A stretch of DNA of 64,000 nt from Collinsella aerofaciens. Lineage in GTDB: Bacteria > Actinomycetota > Coriobacteriia > Coriobacteriales > Coriobacteriaceae. Below the pieces are notes generated by a model. The model ran no database searches, had not been told where the DNA came from, and saw nothing but the letters and a program-made list of their open reading frames with translations. Made by a program: the position numbers and the translations under genes. Shown here piece after piece: positions 19,350 to 30,136 of this stretch. The stretch lies in NCBI RefSeq assembly GCF_015558785.1, contig NZ_JADMOP010000003.1:123652-187651 (forward strand), read 5' to 3'. The number at the start of each line of letters is the position of its first letter. Position 1 is the first letter of the stretch.

Positions 19350-21188
19350 TTATTTGTTGACCTGGCCGGCGCGGACGGCAGCCTTCTTGCGGTCGGTGGC
19401 GTTGAGCAGACGCTTGCGCAGGCGGATGTTCTTGGGAGTGATCTCGACCAGCTCGTCGTCGGCGATGTACTCCAGCGCCTCCTCCAGCGAGAAGGTGCGG
19501 GGCGGCACCAGCTGAACGGAGATATCGGAGGTCGAGGAGCGCTGGTTGCCCAGGTTCTTGGTACGGGCGATATTGACGACCATGTCGCCAGCCTTGCTGC
19601 GCTCGCCCACGATCATGCCCTCGTAGCACTCGGTGCCTGGCTCAACAAACAGCTGACCGCGCTCCTGCAGCGTACCCAGGGCATAGGCAACGGCCTTCTC
19701 GGTGGTCATAGAGATCATTGCGCCGTTCTGGCGGTTGCCGATCTCGCCGGCATAGGGGCCGTACTCCAGGAAGGTGTGGTAGAACACGCCCTCGCCGTGG
19801 GTGACGTTCATGATGCGGTTCTTAAGACCCATGATGCCGCGGGTCGGAATCTTAAACTCGAGGTGCGTCACGATGCCCGAGGTATCCATGCTCGTCATGA
19901 TGCCGCCGGAGGTGCCGAAGACCTCAACGACCTTGCCCGAGTACTCGTCCGGGCACTCGACGACGGCCTGCTCGACGGGCTCCATCTTGTTGCCGTTCTC
20001 GTCCTTCTTAAACAGAACGCGGGGACGGCCGACCTGGAACTCAAAGCCCTCGCGGCGCATGGACTCCATCAGAACGGACAGGTGCAGAATGCCGCGGCCC
20101 GAGACCTCGACGCCGCTCTTGTCCTCGAGTTCCTCGATCTTCATGGTCACGTTGTTCTCGGCCTCGTTGAACAGGCGCTCCTTGAGCTGACGGGCGCCCA
20201 CGATGTCGCCGTCGCGGCCGACAAGCGGGGAGGTCGAAGCCTCAAAGACGATGGACAGGGTCGGCGGGTCGATCTCGATGGGCTCGAGCTCGACAGGGTT
20301 CTCGGGATCGGTGTAGACATCGCCGATATCGGTGCGGTCGATACCCACGACAGCGGCGATGTCGCCGGCGCCGACTTCCTGGCACTCGGTACGGCCCAGG
20401 TAGTCGAAGGTAAAGAGCTGCTTGACGGTGGCGGTAGCGCTGGAGCCGTCGTTCTTGACAACCAGGATCTGGTCGCCCTGGTGGATGGCGCCAGAGTACA
20501 CGCGGCCGATACCGATGCGGCCGACGAAGTTGGAGTGGTCGATGGTCACGCACTGCATGGCCAGCGGGGCGTTCTCGTCAACCTCGGGCGCGGGCATGTC
20601 GTCGATGATCATATCGAGCAGCGGATACATGTCCATGTTGCCGTCGTTGGGATCAAGGCGGGCAAAGCCATTCATAGCGCTGGCGTAGACCACGTGCTCC
20701 ATGGCGAACTCAAGCTGGTCGTCGGTGGCGCCCAGGTCGGCCATGAGGTCCAGGCAGTCGTTGTAGGCCTTCTCGGGGTTGGCGCCCGGACGGTCGATCT
20801 TGTTGATGACGATCATGATCTTAAGGCCGGTGTCGATAGCGTGACGCAGCACGAAGCGGGTCTGGGGCATGGGGCCCTCAAAGGCGTCGACCAGCAGCAG
20901 GGCGCCGTCGGCCATACGCAGCACGCGCTCGACCTCGCCGCCAAAGTCGGCGTGGCCCGGGGTGTCGATGACGTTGATCTTGACGTCCTTGTACTCGATA
21001 GAGATGTTCTTGGCGAGAATCGTAATGCCGCGCTCGCGCTCCTGGTCGTTGGAATCCAGGACGCGGTCCTCGACCTGCTGGTTGGCACGGAAGGCGTCCG
21101 TGGCACGCAGGAGCTTGTCGACCATCGTCGTCTTGCCGTGGTCGACGTGAGCGATGATGGCGATGTTCCTCAGATTGTCTACGCGCAT
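19350..21188 (-). CDS. typA: Ribosome-associated GTPase TypA/BipA
   Basis: 612 residues. The N-terminal GTPase domain has G1 [16 protein letters not shown]2/switch [10 protein letters not shown]3 [12 protein letters not shown] and G4 NKIDRPGA. Domain II, an EF-G-like domain III and the BipA-specific C-terminal domain follow ([32 protein letters not shown]). It is a translational GTPase of the EF-G family that helps 50S assembly and stress or cold adaptation. Monocistronic, with its own terminator. Confidence 0.97.
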   Translation of the reverse strand: MRVDNLRNIAIIAHVDHGKTTMVDKLLRATDAFRANQQVEDRVLDSNDQERERGITILAKNISIEYKDVKINVIDTPGHADFGGEVERVLRMADGALLLVDAFEGPMPQTRFVLRHAIDTGLKIMIVINKIDRPGANPEKAYNDCLDLMADLGATDDQLEFAMEHVVYASAMNGFARLDPNDGNMDMYPLLDMIIDDMPAPEVDENAPLAMQCVTIDHSNFVGRIGIGRVYSGAIHQGDQILVVKNDGSSATATVKQLFTFDYLGRTECQEVGAGDIAAVVGIDRTDIGDVYTDPENPVELEPIEIDPPTLSIVFEASTSPLVGRDGDIVGARQLKERLFNEAENNVTMKIEELEDKSGVEVSGRGILHLSVLMESMRREGFEFQVGRPRVLFKKDENGNKMEPVEQAVVECPDEYSGKVVEVFGTSGGIMTSMDTSGIVTHLEFKIPTRGIMGLKNRIMNVTHGEGVFYHTFLEYGPYAGEIGNRQNGAMISMTTEKAVAYALGTLQERGQLFVEPGTECYEGMIVGERSKAGDMVVNIARTKNLGNQRSSTSDISVQLVPPRTFSLEEALEYIADDELVEITPKNIRLRKRLLNATDRKKAAVRAGQVNK

Positions 21189-21305
21189 GTAGTTCCCCTA
21201 TCTTCTATCTATATACAACCGGCACGCGTATGCGACCCACCCAGCAATGCAACGCTCGGCGGGAATATTGAGCCTTTTACCGAAAACTCGTTTATTTTAG
21301 CGATT

Positions 21306-21755
21306 TTAGATGAGAGGGGTTTCCTCACCTGCAGGTTCAGGGTCGCTCCACATAAAACCATCGCCGGCACCCATGCCCTCATACAGCACATATGCCGAAA
21401 AACCGCTCTCGAGCGTGGTTTCGAAGAAGCTCACGAGCAGAGCATCGTGATAGCCGCCGTCAATCTCGACGCAGCCGGTGTAGCCGATGGCATAGCGAGC
21501 GATACGGCCCAGGCCCTCGTCCTTAAGACCCATCTTGTGCTCGGAGATAAAGTTGGTGGCCGCCTCGAGGCACGCCTCTTCGCCGTCCTCGTCGAGCGCC
21601 GCCAGATAACGGTTGGAAGCGGCGTCCTCAATTGCCACGACCACGCCAGGGTTTTCACCGGCGGCAAGGTCGTCCAAGAACGCGCCGATCAGATCGCACA
21701 CCATGGCGTCGAGCTCGGCGGAGACGTTACCGGCGTCCTGCATATCCTGTGCCAT
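21306..21755 (-). CDS. Conserved hypothetical acidic protein
   Basis: 149 residues, acidic, no membrane segment, soluble alpha/beta composition (VVVAIEDAASNRYLAALDEDGEE; GRIARYAIGYTGCVEIDGG; ALLVSFFETTLESGFSAYVLYEG). The gene order and a continuous frame with good codon use support coding. It begins 30 bases after the preceding gene, and the three genes 22676-21306 are probably one transcript. I recognise no domain. Confidence 0.75.
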   Translation of the reverse strand: MAQDMQDAGNVSAELDAMVCDLIGAFLDDLAAGENPGVVVAIEDAASNRYLAALDEDGEEACLEAATNFISEHKMGLKDEGLGRIARYAIGYTGCVEIDGGYHDALLVSFFETTLESGFSAYVLYEGMGAGDGFMWSDPEPAGEETPLI

Positions 21756-21785
21756 CTTTAGACCTTCCCATCGAGTCTGGCGTCG

Positions 21786-22175
21786 TTACAGTTCTTGTGC
21801 CTCAGCAGCGATCTTAGCGGCAGCGTCGCGGGCGCGCATCATATCCATCGCGCGCTTGTCGAGCACCTTGATCTGACTGGTCAGCATGACCGCATCGACC
21901 ACGCCCCAGATCATAAGGCCCGTAGAGATCGAAAACCCAAGCGCACCAACTGTACCACGAAGGCGCGAACAGATTGCCGCGACAAGGGCGGAGACGACAA
22001 CCATCTTGATAAACGAGCCGCGGCGTTCGCGAAGCGTGCGGGCCTGCGTCACATAGGCAATGCGAGCCGCCTCAGAAGCCTCCGAGCGCATCTGGGCCTC
22101 GCGCGCAATGGTCGCCGCCTCAGCCGACATACCGCCGGCCATCAGCGAACGCTCCGCAGCCTGGACGCCCCGCAT
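21786..22175 (-). CDS. Small membrane protein, unknown
   Basis: 129 residues. A long basic/Ala-rich helix at 1-50 precedes two hydrophobic segments (about 56-72 FIKMVVVSALVAAICS and 77-98 VGALGFSISTGLMIWGVVDAV), then a helical tail. Its ATG directly abuts the TAA of the DUF151 gene, implying translational coupling. No family recognised. Confidence 0.75.
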   Translation of the reverse strand: MRGVQAAERSLMAGGMSAEAATIAREAQMRSEASEAARIAYVTQARTLRERRGSFIKMVVVSALVAAICSRLRGTVGALGFSISTGLMIWGVVDAVMLTSQIKVLDKRAMDMMRARDAAAKIAAEAQEL

Positions 22176-22676
22176 TTAGAAGTCATCGGGGGAGAGCGTA
22201 TGGACGAACTCATCGAACTTTTCGAACTCTTGCTCGTCGTCGACTTCCTCGGCGTGTGGCGAGACGGTGCCCAAGCGATTCATGATGTCGTCTTCAACGA
22301 ACATGGGGGCATTGCTGCGTACGGCGAGGGCGATGGCGTCGCTCGGACGCGCATCGATCCTATGCTCGTTGCCATCGGCCAACACGACAACCGTCGCGTA
22401 AAACACGGGCGGCTCGGCGCGGACGATTTCGACGCGTTCGAGCTTGGCACCCAAGGCGTCGACGGTGTCGAGCAGCAGGTCGTGCGTGATTGGGCGCTCG
22501 GCGCGGCCGCTATCGATGCCACGGCTAATGGCAGCAGCTTCAAACGAACCAGTTTGAATGGAAAGGGAACGCAGTGGCGCGGGCGAGTCCGATTTGCTGC
22601 AGCGCTCGCGAAGCACGATAAGCGATGGCACGGGACCGGCGGCCATGACGATGGTCTCTATGTCGACACGAACCAT
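22176..22676 (-). CDS. Bifunctional nuclease family (DUF151) protein
   Basis: 166 residues starting MVRVDIETIVMAAG, with the DUF151 pattern LSIQTGSFEAAAISRGIDSG, FYATVVVLADGNEHRIDARPSDAIALAVRS and NAPMFVEDDIM. The family includes plant and Thermotoga proteins reported to cleave nucleic acids; the bacterial role is unclear. The ATG follows GGAGGTGTTCC; a longer frame upstream lacks family similarity. Confidence 0.9.
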   Translation of the reverse strand: MVRVDIETIVMAAGPVPSLIVLRERCSKSDSPAPLRSLSIQTGSFEAAAISRGIDSGRAERPITHDLLLDTVDALGAKLERVEIVRAEPPVFYATVVVLADGNEHRIDARPSDAIALAVRSNAPMFVEDDIMNRLGTVSPHAEEVDDEQEFEKFDEFVHTLSPDDF

Positions 22677-22788
22677 GGAACACCTCCGGTACGTAGCGGT
22701 TAACACGCGGCAAGGTCGCCGCATTGAATAGCTATACTACCCAATCTTTCGCACAGCACACAAAACCAAAATGAGATTTATCGCAGAC

Positions 22789-22824
22789 AAGAAAAAAGCC
22801 CCGAGGCAACGCCCCAGGGCTCTT
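22789..22824 (-). terminator. Terminator of the tRNA-Ala/Ile transcript
   Basis: Minus strand: AGCCCTGGGGC ... GCCTCGGGGCT followed by TTTTTTC, 12 bases after the last tRNA. Confidence 0.8.
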
Positions 22825-22835
22825 CACAGTTTTGA

Positions 22836-22912
22836 TGGTGGACCTGACAAGATTCGAACTTGTGACCTCCCGGTTATCAGCCGGACGCTCTAACCAACTG
22901 AGCTACAGGTCC
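22836..22912 (-). tRNA. tRNA-Ile (anticodon GAT), copy 1
   Basis: 77 nt with encoded CCA. Acceptor GGACCTG / CAGGTCC, D-arm AGCTCAGTTGGTTAGAGC, anticodon loop CTGATAA, T-loop GTTCGAATC. Sequence identical to the copy at 23060-23136. Confidence 0.97.
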
Positions 22913-22916
22913 ATCA

Positions 22917-22992
22917 TGGTGGAGGTTAGGGGGATCGAACCCCTGACCTCAGGCTTGCAAAGCCCGCGCTCTCCCAGCTGAGCTAAACCCCC
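22917..22992 (-). tRNA. tRNA-Ala (anticodon TGC)
   Basis: 76 nt with encoded CCA. Acceptor GGGGGTT / AACCTCC contains the G3-U70 pair that marks tRNA-Ala; anticodon loop TTTGCAA. It lies four bases from tRNA-Ile in the usual Ile-Ala pairing, but without rRNA genes. Confidence 0.97.
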
Positions 22993-23004
22993 ACGGAGAC
23001 AGTA

Positions 23005-23050
23005 ATAAACACCCCAGCGGCGACTCGGCTCTCGCTGGGGTGTTTATTGC
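23005..23050 (-). terminator. Strong hairpin between the two tRNA-Ile units
   Basis: Perfect 16-bp stem AATAAACACCCCAGCG / CGCTGGGGTGTTTATT, between the upstream tRNA-Ile and tRNA-Ala. It probably ends or attenuates the first tRNA transcript. Confidence 0.75.
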
Positions 23051-23059
23051 GAAAGAAAG

Positions 23060-23136
23060 TGGTGGACCTGACAAGATTCGAACTTGTGACCTCCCGGTTA
23101 TCAGCCGGACGCTCTAACCAACTGAGCTACAGGTCC
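23060..23136 (-). tRNA. tRNA-Ile (anticodon GAT), copy 2
   Basis: 77 nt, identical to the copy at 22836-22912, with encoded CCA. First tRNA of the cluster in transcription order, followed by the strong hairpin. Confidence 0.97.
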
Positions 23137-23150
23137 ATCGCGCAAGGGAT

Positions 23151-23180
23151 ATATTAGACGAGTCGTTACGCGCGCGTCAA
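23151..23180 (-). promoter_or_regulatory. Promoter of the tRNA-Ile/Ala cluster
   Basis: Minus strand TTGACG, an 18-base spacer and TAATAT, ending about 15 bases upstream of the tRNA. Confidence 0.75.
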
Positions 23181-23183
23181 CAA

Positions 23184-23369
23184 CTTTTTTGAAAATCTTT
23201 GAGGGGTGTCGGCCCCGGCTGCCCGGCGGCATGCGAAGTCGCCTGCTCGGACAGTCCTGCTCGCACGGAGAGCACATTAAGTGCTCTCCGGCTCGTGCGG
23301 AACTCGCGATCGACTTCGCATGCCGCCGGGCAGCCGGGGCCGACGCGGGGTTCAAAGGTTTTCAAAAAA
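23184..23369. repeat. Long imperfect palindrome with 34-bp perfect arms
   Basis: Arms 23208-23241 and 23311-23344 are exact reverse complements (start GTCGGCCCCGGCTGCCCGGC). Inside, GGAGAGCAC ATTAA GTGCTCTCC forms a perfect apical stem. Outside, TTTTTTGAAAA and CTTTGA extend the symmetry to about 185 bases. It lies between the gyrA terminator stem and the tRNA-Ile promoter and encodes no protein. It may be a structured RNA, a mobile-element remnant or an extragenic palindrome. Confidence 0.85.
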
Positions 23370-23396
23370 GCGGTCGGCGCGCAGTGCGCCGACCGC
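23364..23396 (-). terminator. Terminator of gyrA
   Basis: Minus strand GCGGTCGGCGC ACTGC GCGCCGACCGC followed by TTTTTTG. Its U-tract is also the outer end of the long palindrome. Confidence 0.9.
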
Positions 23397-23436
23397 CGAT
23401 ATATGGGGTCTGATATTTTCTAACAGTTAGGGCCTC

Positions 23437-26178
23437 TTACTCGTCAAGGAGATCTTCCGGCATGTCGTTGCCGTCGCCTAGATCGACAGGGGTTTCTTCG
23501 GGGGCGGAGCCGTTTTCTGTGGCTTCGCCTTCGGGCTTCTCTTTGGCGGCTGTCATGCGGGCTACGGCGCAGATGCGGTCGTTGTCGTCGACGGTCATCA
23601 TCTTGACTCCCTGGGTGGCGCGGCCAGTCTGGCTGATCTCGTCGGTCTTGACGCGAATGACCGTCGCACCCTCCGTCACGATGAACAGCTCGTGCTGCGG
23701 GCCCACTGTCTTCATGGCCGCGAGGTTACCCTTACGCTCGGTCATTTGGATGGTGTAGACGCCCTGGCCGCCGCGATTCTGCTCCGGGTAGTCCGCAACC
23801 GGCGTGCGCTTGCCGTAGCCGCGCTCGGTGATGACGAACAGATCGCCGTTGCCGTTAGTGACTTCCATGCCCAGAACGCTCACGCCGTCCTTCATACCGA
23901 TGCCGCGAACGCCGCTGGTATCGCGGCCGGTAGCGCGTACCTGCTCCTCGGAGAACATGATCGCCTTGCCCGCGGTGGTGGCCAGGATAATCTTGTCGCC
24001 CTCGCGCACGCGGCGCACGTTCAGCAGCGCGTCGTCGTCACGCAGGTTGATAGCGATCAGGCCGTCGCGACGGCTGCGGTCATATGCGCTCATCACGGTC
24101 TTTTTGACCATGCCGCTCTTGGTGGCAAACATCAGGTACTCGTCGGCCGGGAACTCGCGGCAGCTGATGACGCTCGCGATCTTCTCGCCTTCCTCGAAGG
24201 GCAGCAGGTTGACGATCGCGGTACCGCGCGCCTGGCGCGTACCCACCGGCAGCTCGTGCACCTTCAGGCGATAGACCTTGCCCTTGCTCGAGAAGAACAG
24301 CACGTACTCGTGCGTGGACGCGATGAACATCTCATCGATAACGTCGTCCTCTTTGAGGTTGACGCCCGACACGCCCTTGCCACCGCGCTTCTGGGCACGG
24401 TAGGCAGCCACTGGGATACGCTTAACGTAGCCGGTGTGGGTGATGGTCACGACCATATCCTCGTCGGCGATGAGGTCCTCGACATCCAGGTCCTTCTCAA
24501 CCTGGCTGATTTCGGTACGGCGCTTGTCGCCAAACTTCTTGGAGATCTCGCGCATCTCTTCCTTGATGACGCCCAGAATCTTCTCCTCGTGCGCCAGCAG
24601 GTCCTCGTAGTAGGCGATGGCGCGGCGCAGGCCGTCCAACTCTTCTTGGATCTTGTCGCGCTCCAGGCCGGTCAGGCGGCGCAGCTTCATCTCGAGGATG
24701 GCCGTGGTCTGCTCGGGCGTAAAGCCAAAGCGTTCGATCAGTCGGCTGCTGGCCTCGGAGTCGGTCTGCGAGGAGCGGATGATGCTGATGACCTCGTCGA
24801 TATGGTCAAGGGCCATCAGGTAGCCCTCGAGGATATGCGCGCGGGCCTGGGCCTTCTTAAGGTCGAAGCGGGTGCGGCGGGTGACGACGTCGACCTGGTG
24901 GTCGATGTAGTGCTGCAGCATCTCGCGCAGGCTCAGGCATTTGGGAACGCCGTTGACGAGTGCCAGGTTGTTGGCGCCAAAGGTCGTCTGCAGCGAGGTG
25001 TACTTATACAGGTTGTTGAGCACGACCTGCGGAATGACGCCCTTCTTGAGCTCGATGACCAGACGGATGCCCTTCTGGTTGGACTCATCGCGCATATCCG
25101 AGATGCCCTCAATGCGCTTGTCGTTGACGAGTTGGGCGATCTTCTCCTGCAGGGTGCCCTTGTTGACCATGTAGGGAATCTCGGTAAAGACCAGGCGGCT
25201 GCGGCCGGTCTTGGTGGACTCCACATGTGCCTTGGCACGCACGGTAATGGAGCCGCGGCCGGTCTCGTAGCTCTGCTTAATGCCGGCGCTGCCCATGATG
25301 ATGGCGCCGGTGGGGAAGTCCGGACCGGGCATGATCTGCATGAGCTCGTCGACGGTGGCGTCGGGGTTGTCGATCAGGTAGCAGGTGGCCTCGATCGCCT
25401 CGGTGAGGTTATGCGGGGCGATGTTGGTGGCCATGCCGACGGCGATGCCCTGGCTGCCGTTGACCAGCAGGTTGGGGAAGCGCGCAGGCAGTGCCACGGG
25501 CTCGGCGAGCGATTCGTCGTAGTTGGGCTGCCAGTCGACGGTATCCTTCTGCAAGTCACGCAGCAGTTCCATGGCGGGCTTGGCCAGGCGGCTCTCGGTG
25601 TAACGCATGGCCGCCGCGCCGTCGCCATCGATGTTGCCGAAGTTGCCGTGACCGTCGATGAGCGGCGTGCGCATGGAGAACCACTGCGCCAGGCGGACCA
25701 TGGCCTCGTAGACCGCAAAGTCACCGTGCGGGTGGTACTTACCGATAACTTCGCCGACCGTCCAGGCCGACTTTTTGTGTGGGCGGTTGGGGTAGATGCC
25801 GCTCTCGTTCATCGCGTACAGGATGCGGCGGTGTACCGGCTTTAAGCCGTCGCGCACGTCCGGCAGGGCACGCGCTGTGATAACCGACATCGAATACTCG
25901 ATGAACGACTGCTTCATCTCGCGACCGAACTCCGAAATCTGGAGCTGGCCGCCGTTGATGTCCTCGCCGGCCGAGGCGCCACGATCGACTTCGCCAAAGC
26001 TCTCCTCGAGCTCACCGTCGTCGTCCTCTTCCTCATCATCATCGGCATCGGGGTTATAGGCGTCCGGATCGCCGTCCTCGCCCTGCTCAGCACGGGCAAG
26101 CAGGCGCTTCAGATCATCGGGCATACCGGCATCGCCGGCCTCGTCCATACCCTCGTTATTGTTGATATCGTCTGCCAC
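23437..26178 (-). CDS. gyrA: DNA gyrase subunit A
   Basis: 913 residues, GTG start after GAGGAGGTAAC. Breakage-reunion domain at ~80-570 with catalytic Tyr193 ([11 protein letters not shown]), then a beta-pinwheel domain with the gyrase-specific GyrA-box QKRGGKG. Residues 1-78 are an unusual highly acidic extension ([20 protein letters not shown]). The quinolone-resistance region reads [12 protein letters not shown]: Phe154 and Glu158 stand where E. coli has Ser83 and Asp87. The C-terminus is again acidic. It follows gyrB by about 155 bases and ends at a strong terminator. Confidence 0.97.
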   Translation of the reverse strand: MADDINNNEGMDEAGDAGMPDDLKRLLARAEQGEDGDPDAYNPDADDDEEEDDDGELEESFGEVDRGASAGEDINGGQLQISEFGREMKQSFIEYSMSVITARALPDVRDGLKPVHRRILYAMNESGIYPNRPHKKSAWTVGEVIGKYHPHGDFAVYEAMVRLAQWFSMRTPLIDGHGNFGNIDGDGAAAMRYTESRLAKPAMELLRDLQKDTVDWQPNYDESLAEPVALPARFPNLLVNGSQGIAVGMATNIAPHNLTEAIEATCYLIDNPDATVDELMQIMPGPDFPTGAIIMGSAGIKQSYETGRGSITVRAKAHVESTKTGRSRLVFTEIPYMVNKGTLQEKIAQLVNDKRIEGISDMRDESNQKGIRLVIELKKGVIPQVVLNNLYKYTSLQTTFGANNLALVNGVPKCLSLREMLQHYIDHQVDVVTRRTRFDLKKAQARAHILEGYLMALDHIDEVISIIRSSQTDSEASSRLIERFGFTPEQTTAILEMKLRRLTGLERDKIQEELDGLRRAIAYYEDLLAHEEKILGVIKEEMREISKKFGDKRRTEISQVEKDLDVEDLIADEDMVVTITHTGYVKRIPVAAYRAQKRGGKGVSGVNLKEDDVIDEMFIASTHEYVLFFSSKGKVYRLKVHELPVGTRQARGTAIVNLLPFEEGEKIASVISCREFPADEYLMFATKSGMVKKTVMSAYDRSRRDGLIAINLRDDDALLNVRRVREGDKIILATTAGKAIMFSEEQVRATGRDTSGVRGIGMKDGVSVLGMEVTNGNGDLFVITERGYGKRTPVADYPEQNRGGQGVYTIQMTERKGNLAAMKTVGPQHELFIVTEGATVIRVKTDEISQTGRATQGVKMMTVDDNDRICAVARMTAAKEKPEGEATENGSAPEETPVDLGDGNDMPEDLLDE

Positions 26179-26225
26179 GTTACCTCCTCATGGTTTGCGT
26201 GGTCCATTAGTTCCCAACCACGGAG

Positions 26226-26328
26226 ACGGCTTTTCCAGGTGCCGCAGATTCGCCCGAAAGAGGAGGGAAGCGTACTTGGGTACGCGACCGACGATTGAGG
26301 GCGAAGGTGCGGTGGCTGGGAAAGCCGC
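26226..26328 (-). ncRNA. Structured element between gyrB and gyrA
   Basis: About 100 bases with nested complementarity: an outer CGGCTTT-x-CCAG / CTGG-x-AAAGCCG stem including CCGC/GCGG, a middle TTCGCCC / GGGCGAA and an apical GCGTAC TTGG GTACGC. No coding frame. It could be an mRNA-processing or regulatory structure in the gyrB-gyrA transcript, or a repeat family. The strand is assumed from the operon. Confidence 0.5.
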
Positions 26329-26333
26329 AGGGA

Positions 26334-28406
<2,073 letters not shown>

Positions 28407-28411
28407 TTATC

Positions 28412-28448
28412 GTAAAAAAATACCCTCGGGAACGAGGGTATTTGGCTC
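28412..28448 (-). terminator. Terminator of the dnaN-recF-dciA transcript
   Basis: Minus strand AAATACCCTC GTTCCC GAGGGTATTT followed by TTTTA, about 20 bases past the DciA-like stop. Confidence 0.9.
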
Positions 28449-28469
28449 TACAAGGCCACCAGATGCGAT

Positions 28470-29033
28470 TTAAGGCTCTTTTTTGCTTTGCACGCCCTTG
28501 GCCCACTCGGCGCTGGCTCTCATGGCGTTCTCGAGGGCCTCGCGCAGTTTTTGGTCTTCGACGGGCGCCACTTGGCGCTCAATCTCGGTGCGCTCGGCCT
28601 CACTGAGGTCGGCGTGCGGAGCCGGCGGGCGCTCGGTCGTCGCCGGACGCAGGCGCTCCTTGGCGGCGGGCGGCGTGTGACCGGGCGCGGTGGTTTTGAA
28701 CACCAGGCCATCCACATGTGCACCGGCGCGCTCCATGCGCGCGCGGATGATCTCGCGCAACAGCGTCATTTCCTGCGTCCACGAGGGCGAATCGAGATAT
28801 ACCAGCAGCTCATTGGACTCGGGCAGGTAGCGCAGGCCCGTCACATGCCGCCCCTCGCGCGTGCCCGAGCACACCGCATTCCAGGCGCGATAGACCGCAC
28901 GAGATTCCTCTGCAGCCTCCATCTGCGCGCGGCGCTCAGGCGTCGCGGCCGCCAGGATGCGCTGACGCTCTGCGTTCAAAAATCCACTGAAGGCGACCGT
29001 TTCGCTCTCGCGCTCGTAATTAGCACGTCTCAC
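28470..29033 (-). CDS. DUF721/DciA family protein
   Basis: 187 residues, GTG start inside the last codons of recF (14-base overlap). The DUF721 core lies at about 45-110 (YRAWNAVCSGTREGRHVTGLRYLPESNELLVYLDSPSWTQ, read in parts; LREIIRARM). The C-terminal half is Pro/Ala/Glu-rich and probably disordered. In bacteria lacking DnaC/DnaI, DciA helps load DnaB; the recF-gyrB location is typical of actinobacteria. Loader function is inferred from family and position. Confidence 0.85.
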   Translation of the reverse strand: MRRANYERESETVAFSGFLNAERQRILAAATPERRAQMEAAEESRAVYRAWNAVCSGTREGRHVTGLRYLPESNELLVYLDSPSWTQEMTLLREIIRARMERAGAHVDGLVFKTTAPGHTPPAAKERLRPATTERPPAPHADLSEAERTEIERQVAPVEDQKLREALENAMRASAEWAKGVQSKKEP

Positions 29034-30126
29034 CCATGCTCACCACCTTGGCTCGATCAAGCAGGTCATCGGTAAAATACCCCAGGTTGGTCGTGGTTAT
29101 GACCGTCTGGATATCATCGCCGATCAACCGCAGAAAAGCACCGCGGCGCTCGCCGTCGAGTTCGCTCATCACGTCATCCAAAAGCAGCAACGGAGCGGTG
29201 CCCAGGACATCGCGAGCCACGGCCACCTCCGCCACCTTCCAGGCCAGAACCAACGTTCGCTGCTGACCTTGGCTGGCAAATGAACGGGCGGAGCGACCCG
29301 CCACGGTAAACTCAATCTCGTCGCGATGCGGTCCCACCAACGTCACGCCGCGGCGAATTTCCTCGTCGGCGTGCTCATCAAGGGCAGTCAGCATGCGCTC
29401 GTACGCCCAGCCCTTCAGCTCTTCGCGATCATCGACCTGGGGCAAATCCCCCAGCGTGGACGTATAGGTCACGTTGGCAGCCTCACCGGATGCCACTTGC
29501 CCGTAGGCAGTGTGCACATGGCCCGCCAGCCGGTCGAGCAGGGCCAACCGGTGCACAAGCAGGGCCGAGCCCGCGCGGGCAATCGAATCGTTCCACGCGC
29601 CGAGCATCTCGCGACAGCACCAGGTCTCCTTGAGCAGGGCGTTACGCTGGGTCACGCAGCGTCCATAGGTATTCGCAAGATCGGCATAGCGTGCGCTCAG
29701 TTGCATGCCAAAGTCATCGAGGGCGGCGCGGCGCACACTGGCGCCTCGCTTAACCATGTCCAGATGGTCGGGGCAAAACAGCACGCTCGGCAGAACCCCG
29801 CGCACACCGGCGGCAGAACATCTCTTGCCGTTGCGGCTAAACGAGCGCTTACCGTCCCCCACGCTCAATCCCATATCAAGCACGCGGCCGTCGCCCTCGA
29901 GCCTCAGCTCGACCTTGCACGAGCCCACGCCGTCATGGACGAGCTCGGCTGCGGTCGGATGCCTAAACGAGGCGCCGCTCGTCAGCAGCTGCAGCGCCTC
30001 TATGAGATTGGTCTTTCCCGCTGCGTTGGGTCCCGCAAGTATCGTCACGCCCTCGTCCAGGGCAAGGCGATAGCTATCGAAGCTGCGGTAGTGCGCGACG
30101 GAAAGATCGCGGGCGAACATGGTCAT
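29020..30126 (-). CDS. recF: DNA replication and repair protein RecF
   Basis: 368 residues from the ATG giving MTMFARDLSVAHYRSFD; a second ATG two codons later is equally possible. SMC-like ATPase: Walker A AGPNAAGKTNLIEALQ, signature SQGQQRTLVLAWK, Walker B LLLLDDVMSELD. It promotes RecA loading at gaps through RecFOR. It starts 11 bases after dnaN, in the conserved dnaA-dnaN-recF order. Confidence 0.96.
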   Translation of the reverse strand: MTMFARDLSVAHYRSFDSYRLALDEGVTILAGPNAAGKTNLIEALQLLTSGASFRHPTAAELVHDGVGSCKVELRLEGDGRVLDMGLSVGDGKRSFSRNGKRCSAAGVRGVLPSVLFCPDHLDMVKRGASVRRAALDDFGMQLSARYADLANTYGRCVTQRNALLKETWCCREMLGAWNDSIARAGSALLVHRLALLDRLAGHVHTAYGQVASGEAANVTYTSTLGDLPQVDDREELKGWAYERMLTALDEHADEEIRRGVTLVGPHRDEIEFTVAGRSARSFASQGQQRTLVLAWKVAEVAVARDVLGTAPLLLLDDVMSELDGERRGAFLRLIGDDIQTVITTTNLGYFTDDLLDRAKVVSMGETC

Positions 30127-30136
30127 GGGGCGGTTG

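Noticed and set aside
22836..23136. Possible rRNA operon spacer around tRNA-Ile/Ala
   Set aside because: No 16S or 23S sequence is found on either side.
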